This document shows, in pieces, positions 11,222 to 21,824 of a stretch of DNA of 64,000 nucleotides (positions are counted from its first letter, which is position 1; the number at the start of each line of letters is the position of its first letter). Below the pieces are notes generated by a model, which ran no database searches, was not told the DNA's origin, and saw only the letters and a program-made list of their open reading frames with translations. The DNA is from Plantago major (lineage: Eukaryota; Streptophyta; Magnoliopsida; Lamiales; Plantaginaceae), in contig CM048840.1 in the NCBI GenBank assembly GCA_026545765.1, positions 10,572,765 through 10,636,764 on the forward strand. Direction: 5' to 3'. Position numbers and translations under genes: made by a program.

Positions 11222-11515
11222 CAGATCCGGCCCGAATTTTTTTTTTTTTTATTTTTATTTTAATTTATGTATATAGTGTTTAAATATTTAGGTATTTTAT
11301 AATTTTTTCCAATAAGCAAAGTTTGTTAAAAAAATTCGATGTTTTTAATTGTTGTAATTCGTGATAAATCGTGCATGTTAATGTTATTGTGTTTGCGTAA
11401 ACGAGTTATTACGATTTTACGTTAATGTTATACGATTTTTTTAAGTTAAGGGCATTTTGGGTAAGTACATAAATAATTAGTGATGCGTTTAGCCGAATTG
11501 GTGTTGCGTTTAACA
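11222..11515 (-). repeat. Right terminal inverted repeat of the MULE
   Basis: About 294 bp complementary to 4731-5019. The inner edge is CAGATCCGGCCCGAA and the outer edge GGTGTTGCGTTTAACA. Its inner side is preceded by a small GC-rich palindrome (GCCGGGTTTTATACCCGGC near 11178-11196). The outer end lies 154 bp upstream of the OCP3 start codon, so it probably falls in the OCP3 promoter or leader. Confidence 0.9.
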
Positions 11516-11668
11516 ACTCTCAGAGAGATAAAGATGTTTAGATAAAATTGCTAATTTAACCAACGAACACGACTTCATATGTTGCAGATAAAATCATAAA
11601 GAGTACTTACGAAACAGGGAGGGGAGGAGAGGAGAAGAGGAGAGAAGAAGAAGAAGAAGCTATCAGCT

Positions 11669-14066
11669 ATGGCGTCAACATCCATTACACTCCGGTGCTG
11701 CACTACTCCACGCACCGAACCCTTCCCTTCCATGTTTCAATCCAGGAACACTCTATCCAATTATCTCTCCAAGCGCAATTTCCCCTCACGCGCCACCACT
11801 CTCACTTGCTCAAGCCGCCGCCGTGGCGAAAGCACTCCAAAGATACCCAAAAAGGTAACTTTTTTTGCGTACAATTACAGAAAGAATACGTCGTTGTTTT
11901 GACATAAAAAATGTGGAAATTTTCGCTATTTTTGCTATCTGGTTTTAGCAATGTGTTTAAGAATAGGGGAATTGAACAGGTTCCTTATCTATACTTTTTC
12001 TATGACATTAAGGCTCTATTTGGAAAAACGAGTTCATTAGGTAACTGATAAGCTGAAATTGAGTTGATAGTCTTACCAATTTGAATGGAGGCATTAAGAA
12101 GTGGAGTATGAAAAGTTAAAACTAGCTTATTGAAGGATTAGCTTTTAGACTCGTCGAGTTTATGAGTAAGTAGCTGGGCATTCACATAACGTATTGATTT
12201 CGTCGGACAGGCAAATAAGTTGATATGGTGAATGGGAGGTGGAATTCTTTTTAGATTTGATTGATTGGAGGGTTTGTTGTGTTGTGTGCAGAAGAAATTG
12301 ACTAGTAAGAAGGTTCCGGATGAAGAGGAAGATGCATTTGAGGCGCTTTTTCGTCAGCTTGAGGAAGATCTTAAAAACGATGAGTTGAATGGTGATGGTG
12401 ATGAAGATGATGAGGAGATAAGTGAGGAAGAAATGGCGAAGCTTGAGCAGGAATTAGCTGAGGCATTGGAGGGTGATGCTAAGTTATTGTCAGCTTTCGA
12501 GGCTCTTGCTGCTGGGGAAGTTGATGATGGTGATGGTGATGAAGAGGAAGTGGGAGAGGAAGAGGAAGAGGAAGTGGAAGATGATGACGTTGATGAGGAT
12601 GATGAAGAGGAGGAAACGCCGCTGAAGCTTAAGAATTGGCAAATGAGGAGATTGGCTTATGCTTTGAAGAATGGTCGACGAAAGACTAAAGTAAGTCTTT
12701 GATGGATTCATATCTTCGTATTTGTTTTTTTACATGTTACAGTTACGAAGCATATGTTGTTCTTCATGCTTAATGCGTTTAACTTTAACATCCACCTGTA
12801 ATCATGTTATTATGTTAACATTGACCAAACAATAAAAAGATGATGTCATTCTCAATTTAATTCTTGATTCTACTCACCTGAATGTGTTCAGCATCACAAC
12901 TTCGCAATGTCTGCATTCTGGTATTTTATACTTGATTGTTTGATGAAAACTAGTTTCGATATTACCCTCACATGGTCTCAAAGTCCAAAGTCATTCTACC
13001 TGCACGTCATTATGAACGCCAAATAGATCACTTGTTATTTCCAAATTTTATCTTTATCCTGCAGATTAAAGATCTGGCAGCAGAACTATGTCTTGATAGA
13101 GCCGATGTCCTCAATTTACTTCGTGACCCTCCTCCGAGTCTTGTTCTCATGAGTGCTGCTTTACCAGACAAGCCTGTTTCAGCGAAGCCCCAGCCTGTGG
13201 CTGTGGAGGAACCGGTGGAAATTGTGGAGACAGCTGAACAAGCTGCAAGTCCTGAAGTCGAGAAGAAAGTGCCAGTTCATGTCATGCAGGGCAACTGGTC
13301 TGCTCGGAAGCGATTGAAGAAAGTACACGTCGAAACTCTTGAACAAGTCTATAACAGATCTAAGCGTCCAACAGTAAGTCAAAATATGTTTGTTATATTT
13401 AAAGTATTCCGAGTTTTTTGGACAATTTATGAATTGTGCATGTTCGGTCTGTTGAGGTGTGATGCGAAACATCTTTTATGGAAATTTGGGTAGCAGTAGA
13501 TGTGCACTCATTAACTGGTTAGTTCATTAGATTGATCCTATTCAGACTGACAGTAAGGAATTCTTGTAATCTTGTTCCAGGGAGTGGTTATAACTTGTGA
13601 ACTTATCATAATTAGTACTCGATTGTTCTTCTAATGTGCTTTATGAAGACATGAATGTTCCTCTGAGAGATAAATGAGAGAGGAAAAAGGCTTTTAGGCC
13701 TCTCTTATGCGATCCATGAAATATCTTCTTTTTTTTTTTTTAGCCCTTTCCTTGTTGTGACTTGACATGATTGTATGGTTGTAAAAGAATCTGGAAGTTC
13801 AGGTAGTATATCGTTCCTTGTACTTTCTAAACCAGTTCTGCTTCTCCCTATTCATCCGGATTCAAACTTCCTTAATATGTTATAATTTCTTGTGGCTTAA
13901 TTCAATGCAGAATGCGATGATCAGCAGCATAGTCCATCTGACGAATCTGCCTCGTAAAAAAGTAGTGAAGTGGTTTGAAGAGAAACGAGCTGAAGATGGA
14001 GTACCTGAAACTCGTGTTCCATACCTGAAGCCTGCTGCAACTGCTAAAACAGTCTTCACCAGTTAA
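11669..14066 (+). CDS. OCP3: OCP3-like plastid-targeted homeodomain protein
   Basis: Four exons join in frame: 11669-11854, 12292-12690, 13065-13373, 13911-14066, giving 349 residues, close to the Arabidopsis protein (about 354). The first 50 or so residues are Ser/Thr/Arg-rich, as in a chloroplast transit peptide. Residues about 68-180 are extremely acidic (runs of E and D). An IKDLAAELCLDRADVL block follows. The homeodomain-like part lies near residues 268-330 (GNWSARKRLKKVHVETLEQV, then NLPRKKVVKWFEEKRAED) and spans the third intron. OCP3 is known in Arabidopsis as a regulator of pathogen defence and drought response. Introns are 437, 374 and 537 bp with standard GT-AG borders. The gene is bracketed by a MULE 154 bp upstream of the start codon and a Harbinger element 71 bp downstream of the stop codon. 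Confidence 0.93.
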
Positions 14067-14499
14067 AGCAAGAGTTTTGACTTTCAATATTATCGTGCCT
14101 TTGTAATCAAACGACCTGGTTCTAATCTTCTTATGAGACCACTCCCAATAGGTCGTCGCGACGACCGTGAATAATAATGACGCGTGATTACCGATTTAAC
14201 GACCATCGCGTAAAAAAAATCATTCAATGTCGTCGGACGACCGTGAATAGTGTTTTTTATTTTTTTTTGTATTTTTTTAATATTTTTTTTAGCTTGCTTC
14301 ATATATTATAAGAGTGTTTAGAAGTTGAAATTACTCAAATTAGATTCTTAAAACTCGTTTTATAATTTATTGAGTTTGAAATCAGAATGAAAAAAATGAG
14401 AAAAAAACAGAACAAATGCATAAAAATGATAGGAAACAAACCAACATCACACATGCATAAAAATGAAATATAAACAACAACACATTACAATGAAAAGAA

Positions 14500-15882
14500 C
14501 TATTCATGGTTGAAATACAAAAAATGGTTCATGATGTCTTCTTGAAGCTGCAAATGGGTCTCCTTACTTTCTAGGCCAGCCCTTTTGCTCAAATAGCCAT
14601 CCATTTGATTGATATATGAATCTCTGCGTGTGTAGGCATTAAGCTCATCGTTGTGGATGCCTAATTCTACAACATCATCATTGAATTCTGCTATCACGTC
14701 TTTGTATTTGCGATATAAGTGTCGCTCATCCTCTACTATCATATTGTGCAAACAAATGCAACAATTCATGATCCTAGCAAGGTCTTCTCGGGTATGGGCC
14801 AATGTTGGATCCTTAATTACTTTGAAACGTGCTTGGGGAACTCCGAAAGCACGTTCGACATCTTTCCTGCATGCCTCTTGCCGCATTGCGAACTTTGCCT
14901 GTTTTGGATTGATAAGACCCTTAATTGACTTCACAACAAATGTTGCCCACATAGGATATATGCCGTCAGTTAGATAGTACCCCATGTCGTATTGATTCCC
15001 ATTCACTTCGAAGTTAACAGCAGGAGCTTTTCCCCTTAGTAATTAAATGAATCTGGACTGCTCCACAATGGTTCGATCATTCAACTTCCCTAAAACACCA
15101 AAGAAAGCATGCCAAATCCAAGTATCTTGGGATGTAACCACCTCCAAAACAAGTGTGGCTCTCTTGTTTTTTCCTTGAAACTGCCCTTTCCAACCCGACG
15201 GACAGTTCTTCCATTCCCAGTGCATGGAATCGATACTTCCAAGCATGCCGGGAAAACCTCGACTAGTGTTCACCTCGACTAATTGACGTACATCCTCCAC
15301 ATTGGCCCTCCTCATATATGTAGGACCAAAAACCGCAACAACACCATCACAAAAGGCCTCCAATGCCTCTTGACCAGTCGTTTGACTTACACGAGTGTAT
15401 TCGTCCACCATGTCTGCACATACACCATATGCAAGTTGTCAGATGGCAGATGTACATTTTTGTTTTGCCGTAAAACCCAACCTCCCTGTAGCATCCCGGC
15501 GTTGTTGAAAATACGGATCGTATTGCTCTAAAGCTTCGACGATCCGGAGAAACAATGACCTTTGCATCCTTAACCGACGTCGGAACTTGACCGCTCCCCA
15601 TGTTGAACGTTCAACAAAGTAATCGTTATCGAGTAGAACAACAAACTGTTCCCTCTTCCGATCAATGTATTCACGCGTATACCCCGACCTCCTTCGTGGA
15701 TTTTGTTGCTCGCAGTGGTTGATTATGTGAGGAGTGGCTTGAATAAGAAGTTTGGTAGCACGGGTATATTAATCAGTTTGTGTGCTTGAAGAGGAAGAAG
15801 AGGAATCAGCATATTGTGCAAACTCATCATCATCGGAACTAGATGATGATAAGTTGTTGATGTAGTGATTAATTGCAGACAT
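14500..15882 (-). pseudogene. Harbinger transposase (DDE_Tnp_4), one frame with three stop codons
   Basis: From ATG at 15882 to the terminal stop at 14500 a single frame of 461 codons runs without a frameshift, interrupted by TAA at 15771, TGA at 15441 and TAA at 15045 (first base, minus strand). The N-terminus is Ser/Asp-rich. The catalytic triad is visible: D in GMLGSIDSMHWEW, D in GVLGKLNDRTIV, E in CRKDVERAFGV. A TATAAATA box lies near 15969-15976, upstream on the minus strand. No Myb-like second protein of Harbinger elements is seen, so this copy would depend on another element for that function even if repaired. Confidence 0.88.
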
Positions 15883-16049
15883 GTTTGGATATGTGTTTGA
15901 GTTTAGAGACGTTTTGAGTTTAAGAAAATGGAAGATGAGAGGAAATTGAGGTGTGGTGAAATGAGTTGTATTTATAGATCTCGAAAAAATATAGCCGTTG
16001 GAGTATTTTTTTTATTTAATATTAATTTATAAATCAATTTTAAAAATTA

Positions 16050-16236
16050 AAAAAAGGGGTGGGGCCCACCCGGCTGCCCAGCCGTTGGGCTGGGGCCCAG
16101 CCCAACGGCCGGGACGGCCAACCCCAAAATTCAGCCTTGTTAAGGGTGGCCGTGCCTCACGGCCGGCCGTGGTGCTCCATTGGAGCACCGACGGCCGGCC
16201 ATGAGGCACGGCCGGCTCGATGACCACGGCCACTCC
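16050..16236. repeat. GC-rich palindromes at the transposase-promoter end of the Harbinger element
   Basis: Against an AT-rich background this stretch is very GC-rich and folds on itself. One palindrome centres near 16095 (CCGTTGGGCTGG against CCAGCCCAACGG). A second (about 16150-16210) pairs GTGCCTCACGGCCGGCCG with a near complement, with the inner palindrome GTGCTCCATTGGAGCAC at its centre. Harbinger ends often carry short repeated transposase sites. I infer a similar role, without proof. Confidence 0.65.
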
Positions 16237-16253
16237 CATTGGGAGTGGTCTGA

Positions 16254-17921
16254 AATCACGATGTGCTAGGTTTCGTGCTTTACTTCGCAAAACAGAAATA
16301 TTCGTGTGCACTACTGTGCAGTATAAGCAGGAAGATATTATGAGAGTAGTTAGCATCCATTTGTATGAAATGTGCATTTCTTTACCTTTGGTCAGTTGCA
16401 CATGAAACTCATGAGTAGAAGAAAACAAGGATTTACAGGGGTTTGGACTTTGGACCCGGTGCAGATATTTGACATCCTATATTTGTATGGTAGGTAAATT
16501 CTTTGGTGGAAATCCAGATGAATAAATGCTCACAAATATTATATGTGCATATCAGTAGGGATGGACACCGAGGGGGAGGGGGCATACTGTATAGTCGGGT
16601 GTTCGCCACCCCTTAAATTTGAAATTTTTTATATGTATGTAATATTTTCAATGATTCAAGAGTTTGTTTGTCCCCTCTAGACTCTAAAATTATCTTAAAT
16701 TTAAATTATGGGTTCGCCACGATGGGTACGTACTCCGGAACCCATAAGGGAAAAACCAGAATATGTTAGAATTCTAGATATTTATTTTAAGCACTTCTTC
16801 ACTTAATAGTGCACATAAAGTGGTTGGATTGTATCACACGGATATTGGTAACAATTGACATTGATCAGTTTTTCATAGGTCCACAAGCACTTGCCGACCT
16901 TCATCAGCTATTCATAATTAAGCACTTTGGAATATTTTCTAAATCTAAGCAAGGATTATTACTCTTTAGATGAATAATGTACCGTTGAAATGTCACTTAA
17001 AGCTGAGCTGACAATCATCATACCACTAGATTAGCAATAAAATCATTGGTTTCTTCGGTTGCAACTCTCCATTAGTGCTACACTACTTCTTCAGGTAACA
17101 TGACTAACAAGTATCTTTTTCATTTTCACTTGTTCAACATGATGGTGTCTTGTTGCATTGTGGTCCGATACCTGATCATTTGAATCGGTGACTTTACTTT
17201 TGATATGATCTTCGGACGATAAGTTGATTGTATAGACCAGTACATACCTCTTAAAATACACATTGTTCTCATTCATGTGTACATCGGAAAACTTTTAAAT
17301 TTGTCACACATTCTAAAATTAATTAACAATCATGCTTAGCTAAGGAGTTCTTATGAAAGAATTCACGTAAATAAAAGTGCAAAATTTTGCTATGAGTACC
17401 CCGAATGACAACTCTTTTACTTTATAATTTATTATTTACTTCTTTTTTTCTTTTTTACTTTTTGTTTAGACATAGATTACAACTTAAACTTACACCCAAT
17501 TATGGTACGTTACGTACTATGTTACTACTCTTTTTAGCTCATTTGGTGAGTGGTAAATATCATACAAGGTTAAGAAATTTTTAAATTCACATAGAGAAAT
17601 CCTTAAATAAGTATATCTTCCAAATGTTAAATATACACCCAAAATACCCAAATAGTTTAGTTAAAACTACCTATTTATCCTACTTCAAATTCCAATTACG
17701 AAATGATAATATCATCACATTACTTATTACCCATGATCACCCATCGGGTAATTTCTTATAACATCTCAAACTTTACTCGGCACATTTATTTACTCGACAC
17801 ATTTATTTAGATACGGATATACGATGCATATTAGACCACTAACATCGCAAAAAGAATTTATCGCATATTAGATCACTAACATCGCAAAAAGAATTTGAAG
17901 TTAGTAACTTGTAAAAGGTTA
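16254..17921. other. Intergenic region between OCP3/Harbinger and HY5
   Basis: No credible coding sequence on either strand: open stretches are short and lack conserved motifs. The first few hundred bases may be displaced OCP3 3' untranslated sequence. A GGGGGAGGGGG run lies near 16572. A two-copy 37-bp tandem repeat lies at 17826-17899. The rest is AT-rich and featureless. Confidence 0.6.
17826..17899. repeat. Two-copy 37-bp tandem repeat
   Basis: Units 17826-17862 and 17863-17899 both read GCATATTAGA, C or T, CACTAACATCG, then CAAAAAGAATTT, and differ at only a few positions. The array is immediately upstream of the Stowaway-like MITE. Confidence 0.85.
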
Positions 17922-17923
17922 TA

Positions 17924-18172
17924 CTCCCTCCGTCCCGGTTTCATTTACCTGCGGGGTCCGACACAAGTTTTTTTTAAAAAAAGTAAATAAAGTAGAAGAG
18001 ATGGTAATAACGTAAGATATAGATTGAATAAAGTATGAGATATATGATTAAAGTATGAGAGATAGTGAATAAAGTATGCGAGAAATTTCTATTAAAGTAA
18101 TGGGTAATTGAATTTGAAACGGATCAAAACGAAATATGAATTAATGAGTTAATGAAACTGAGACGGAGGTAG
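17924..18172. mobile_element. Stowaway-like (Tc1/Mariner) MITE upstream of HY5
   Basis: The left end CTCCCTCCGTCCCGGTTTCA and the complement of the right end CTACCTCCGTCTCAGTTTCA are imperfect inverted repeats. The 249-bp unit is flanked by TA on both sides (17922-17923, 18173-18174), as expected for Stowaway elements. It has no coding capacity. It ends 471 bp before the HY5 start codon. Confidence 0.85.
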
Positions 18173-18341
18173 TACAAGATATCATATCTACAATTTTTTA
18201 CATTAAATACCGTAAGTATGAAGAGTTACTACTAGTAGCTAGTTGAGGAGCCAATTGTTTGAGTTTGTACATCCAGCTCACATAATTCCTTGTTTTTAAA
18301 CCATGGTCCCAATCCACTGCATCTACTCTACCTACCTCTCA

Positions 18342-18473
18342 ACCGTCCGATCAAACTTCAATCCACACGCTTCAAAACACTCCACGTCTCCAACACGTTC
18401 ACCTTTGATTAATCCAACACGTCCTGGCTTACAAACCTCCACGATCACCATCCATCTACCGTCCGATCAAACT
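18342..18473 (+). promoter_or_regulatory. Direct 16-bp repeat in the HY5 upstream region
   Basis: ACCGTCCGATCAAACT occurs at 18342-18357 and again at 18458-18473, 116 bp apart, within 310 bp of the HY5 start codon. ACGT cores (CCACGTCT, AACACGTTC, ACACGTCC) lie between the copies. HY5 and related bZIP factors bind ACGT elements, so autoregulation through this stretch is plausible but not shown. Confidence 0.45.
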
Positions 18474-18643
18474 CAATCTAACGGCCTCTGTATCATCAAA
18501 AACGTCTCTTCTTTCAGTGTCCCTTTACTTCAGGCTCTCAGCATTTACATCCCGCTCTTTTTTCCTCTGACACCTCAAATATCCACCACTTTCTTATTCT
18601 CTCACTAAAACAACTCAGCTTTCTCTCTCTGCAGTTTAGGAAA

Positions 18644-21600
18644 ATGCAAGAGCAAGCTACCAGTTCAGTTGCTGCCAATTCTCTGCCTTCTAGCAGTGAG
18701 AGATCTTCCAGCTCAGCTCTTCATCTTGAGCTTAAAGAAGGTTTTATTCAATGCTTTGCTTCTTGTTTCAATTTTCCTTTGTAAAAATGTAATCTTTACA
18801 ATGCAAGTTGCTTAGAAGGTAGAAAAGAGATGCTCTTTGGTTATGTCTGTAAAGAATCCCATCTGGGTTTATGCGGAATGTGAGATTCTTCAACATTTTG
18901 CTGCTGTATTCTTACTCTTTTCTTGTTATCTTTTCAAAATCCAATTTTTTCCTGTGCAAGTTGCTAAGATGGTAGTTATGAAATGATATTTGGATTATTG
19001 CAAAATGTGAGATTTAACTGTTTAGTAATAAAAATCAAATATGCATACAGGATGAAGTGTAGATATAGTTAAAACCTTGATTCGTATAAATTTAGGTGTT
19101 TTTAATCCGGTTCTCTGGGTTCTAGTTGTTATCCATACTAAGTTTCCAGAATTTTGGTACAATTTGCCAAGACTTGATGTTACTTTTCTTTTTAAGGGAT
19201 GGAGAGTGATGATGAAATAAGAAGAGTGCCGGAGATCGGAGGTGAGGCAGGTGGTCCGATGACTTTGGGCCGTGACGGAGGATCTGCAGCCGGACCGGTT
19301 CAGCCGTCAGGTGGCGGTTCGAGGCGGAGAGGGAGGAGTCCGGCTGATAAGGAGAACAAGAGGTTAAAAAGGTAAAATTAAAGTAGCAACCTTATCCAAT
19401 CACATGGTGACACATCACATGTGACCCAAATGTAGAATATTGCTAGGGACCACTTTGGAAGTTTGGTTAGAGAGGTATGAGTTTTGGGGAGAAATGGAAT
19501 GGGACTAGTCAGGGTCATACTCATGAACTAGGTTGTTGTGTAGGGACTCTTTTGTCATGGCAATTCATCTTTTGCCCATCACCTACTAGATTTGAGTATT
19601 GTCGACTTCAGCCGTATAAAGCTACGTCAACGGTGCTTCTACCGGTTTTATTGACTTAGAACTAGTGTACGAGTGAAGTACCGAATAATCTAGTACTTCG
19701 GTACTCCCCCGGGCCCCGACCCAGAACAAATGAAACATTTGGTTTTAGACGAAGATATTAAGGCATAAAGTAAACGTAGTGGAGATGAAGTAGATTGGTA
19801 ATATGTGGTTCAAAATGAGTAAGTGTACTATTTATCAAAAATGAAAATGTGATATTTGTATTGAGACAAATATAAATGGAATATATGCAATTTGTTCTGG
19901 AGGAAGTACTGTACATTAAAGATAGGACATAAATGTCAAAATGCTTGTTGACTGATTGGTAAGTTTAACCATTCTGAATGGCTCATCGGTTCACTTATGT
20001 GTACTATTCCTGTTAGATGTCGCAATTAGATTTGATACCTGATTTATATCACTAACCTAGGTCTCTAAACATCCTCTGTGCATTTTTTTATCAGATTAAG
20101 TGTGTCAGAATGTGGAGAATACGTCTGCATAAAATTTCAGACCCAATTGGTTAAATGTTGGGGACAATTGTGACCCAAATTCGAGCACGGATATGGGTAA
20201 TAAACTCTTATTTCAGTGTAGAAATTATAAACAGGAGTGAACATAAAATTGATAATATAGCCCAAAGTCATGCATTAGTAATATTTAAATTGTGTTGAAA
20301 CATTCTTAATCCTGATAGCATCAGAGTATAGCAGCTTTAAGAAGTTTTTCTGTAGTGTAATTTGCTAAATGAAATGTTTCATGTTATGACAGTTGATTAT
20401 TAGGGGTATTGTTGTAATTGAGTTCTCTTTTTGGTGGATGAGGAAAGGTTGTTGAGGAACAGAGTTTCAGCACAGCAAGCAAGGGAGAGGAAGAAGGCTT
20501 ACTTGATTGATTTGGAGGCAAGGGTTAAGGAACTGGAAACGAAGAACGCTGAGCTTGAAGAAAGGCTTTCCACTTTGCAAAATGAGAACCAGATGCTTAG
20601 ACAGGTCTGGTTTCATCCTCCTTGCTCATCTTTAACTAGGTTTCCACGTTTGCATGTTCTTATCACATATTGTCCTAACATGATAGATTAAACTTGCTTT
20701 GTAGAATAGTATCTTCCAGAGTTCTCTTGAATATCACCATCATTACATACATGTCATTGTCAACTACTGGATTAGTGACTCTTTATTTCATTAGTAGATT
20801 GTGATCTTGTGGGGACTAGTTCCTCAGATTTGGGTGTTGTTCAGTGAACCTTCTTTTTGACCTTCTTGAAACTCCCGAAAGAAAATACTGGGGACATTCC
20901 TGATATATTGTCAATCTGTCATCGGTGGTGCCAGCGTACACTTGCTTTTGTGGCTTACTTTACTCTCACGCGAAGACGATAGGATGGACAAACTCTTAGA
21001 ATGAAACTTTTTTTAGTGTGGCTAGTGCACTGTGGGATGAAAGTAAATTAGGCCCAAGAACAAGCTGTTATGCTCCTTTAATGCCTTGGTCTGTGTCATA
21101 TGCTCGTTACTTCATCTAATTCTCTATGCAGTTGATGGCAGAAAGTCATACATTTCGTACTTTCACACGAACAAGAATATTAGTTTTTGGTGAAGTAGAC
21201 CCTTCTAAAGTGAAAGTGTGTATTAGTATCAACTGAAATCTTGTAAACAAAAGATTTGTGAGAGTAATGATCTGAAGCTTCCTCGTCTCATGGGGTTCTT
21301 AAAGTATATCCTGTCAAGATATAATCATGATTGGAGATATGTTCGTATCAATTGATAAAGTTAGAAGGAAACCTTGGAATGAAAAGAATCTGATCCACAT
21401 GTTTGCAGCGTACGGCGTTTTGACATGGCATTAGTTAAGAACATGTGAACATATTTTCTTAGCATATCATGCGGTCAGTGGACTTTCTAGTTTTGCTCGA
21501 CTTAGTTCAGAAACATTTAGAGAAATCATGGCAGCATATTTATATCAGGACTTGATGCATCTTAGCACAGCTAAGAGAACATAATAGTCCTTCACTTGTA

Positions 21601-21824
21601 GGTTATGGTATCTTCTTTCTATGTTGCAAACTTGCAGACTCTTATTCTGTTATTTGGTTGATTTCCAAATGTGTTTCTCCTGTCAACAGACATGTTATAA
21701 GCTTGTCATTTATATCCACTTTACAATTGAATGACCACTCAAATTGAAAAAGCAATTATATGGCAATTTTTGTCTGCAGATACTGAAGAACACAACAGCT
21801 GGTGCACAGGAGGGAAGAAAGTAG
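18644..21824 (+). CDS. HY5: HY5 bZIP transcription factor
   Basis: Four exons (18644-18740, 19197-19371, 20448-20604, 21780-21824) give 157 residues. The N-terminus ([17 protein letters not shown]) is diagnostic of HY5. Residues about 35-46 ([11 protein letters not shown]) hold the casein-kinase-II-type acidic site and the VP motif that docks on the COP1 WD40 domain. A Gly/Arg-rich linker follows, then [11 protein letters not shown]. The basic region and leucine zipper run from about residue 90 to 145 ([19 protein letters not shown], then heptad leucines). The C-terminus ends [14 protein letters not shown] and lacks the extension of Arabidopsis HY5 (168 residues). HY5 activates light-response genes in the nucleus and is destroyed by COP1 in darkness. 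Intron 2 carries a MITE and intron 3 is 1.2 kb. Confidence 0.96.
19704..19906. mobile_element. Stowaway-like MITE inside HY5 intron 2
   Basis: The left end CTCCCCCGGGCCCCGACCCA continues into GAACAAATG. The complement of the right end is CTTCCTCCAGAACAAATTGC. The ends share CTnCC and CAGAACAAAT. TA flanks both sides (19702-19703, 19907-19908). The 203-bp unit is non-coding and lies about 330 bp into the intron, well away from both splice sites. Confidence 0.7.

Larger units (their letters stand above)
4731..11515. mobile_element. Large Mutator-like element (MULE) carrying transposase and PMD genes
   Basis: Two long inverted repeats (4731-5019 and 11222-11515) bound a 6.8-kb unit. The outermost matching bases are TGTTAAACGCAACACC on the left and their complement on the right. 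Inside are a MURA/FAR1-type transposase on the minus strand and a plant mobile domain gene on the plus strand, transcribed away from each other. I could not settle the target duplication: the flanks share only AGAGAT (4719-4724 and 11524-11529), so the exact ends may be several bases further out. Family knowledge: PMD proteins are known to occur both as MULE-borne genes and as host genes (MAIN and MAIL1). The left end lies about 25 bp beyond the Helitron terminus and the right end 154 bp before the OCP3 start codon. Confidence 0.88.
14137..16250 (-). mobile_element. PIF/Harbinger element with TGA target duplication
   Basis: Termini GACCACTCCC (14137) and GGGAGTGGTC (to 16250) are perfect inverted repeats, with similarity continuing inward (AAT then GG). 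Each side is flanked by TGA (14134-14136 and 16251-16253), a 3-bp duplication as expected for the superfamily, although TTA/TAA is more usual. The 2114-bp element encodes a DDE_Tnp_4 transposase on the minus strand with three nonsense codons. It inserted 71 bp downstream of the OCP3 stop codon, probably within the OCP3 3' untranslated region. Confidence 0.88.

Noticed and set aside
4716-11529. Nine-base target duplication for the large MULE (AAAAGAGAT against CAGAGAGAT)
   Set aside because: Only seven of nine bases agree, and using it would place the two TIR ends out of register by one base, so I did not assign a duplication.
12490-12711. 73-codon minus-strand frame inside OCP3 exon 2
   Set aside because: It is the antisense shadow of the GA-rich acidic-domain codons of OCP3.
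16027-16428. 133-codon minus-strand frame at the right Harbinger end
   Set aside because: It spans the GC-rich palindromes and runs out of the element through the TIR; low-complexity Gly/Arg/Pro composition with no family resemblance.
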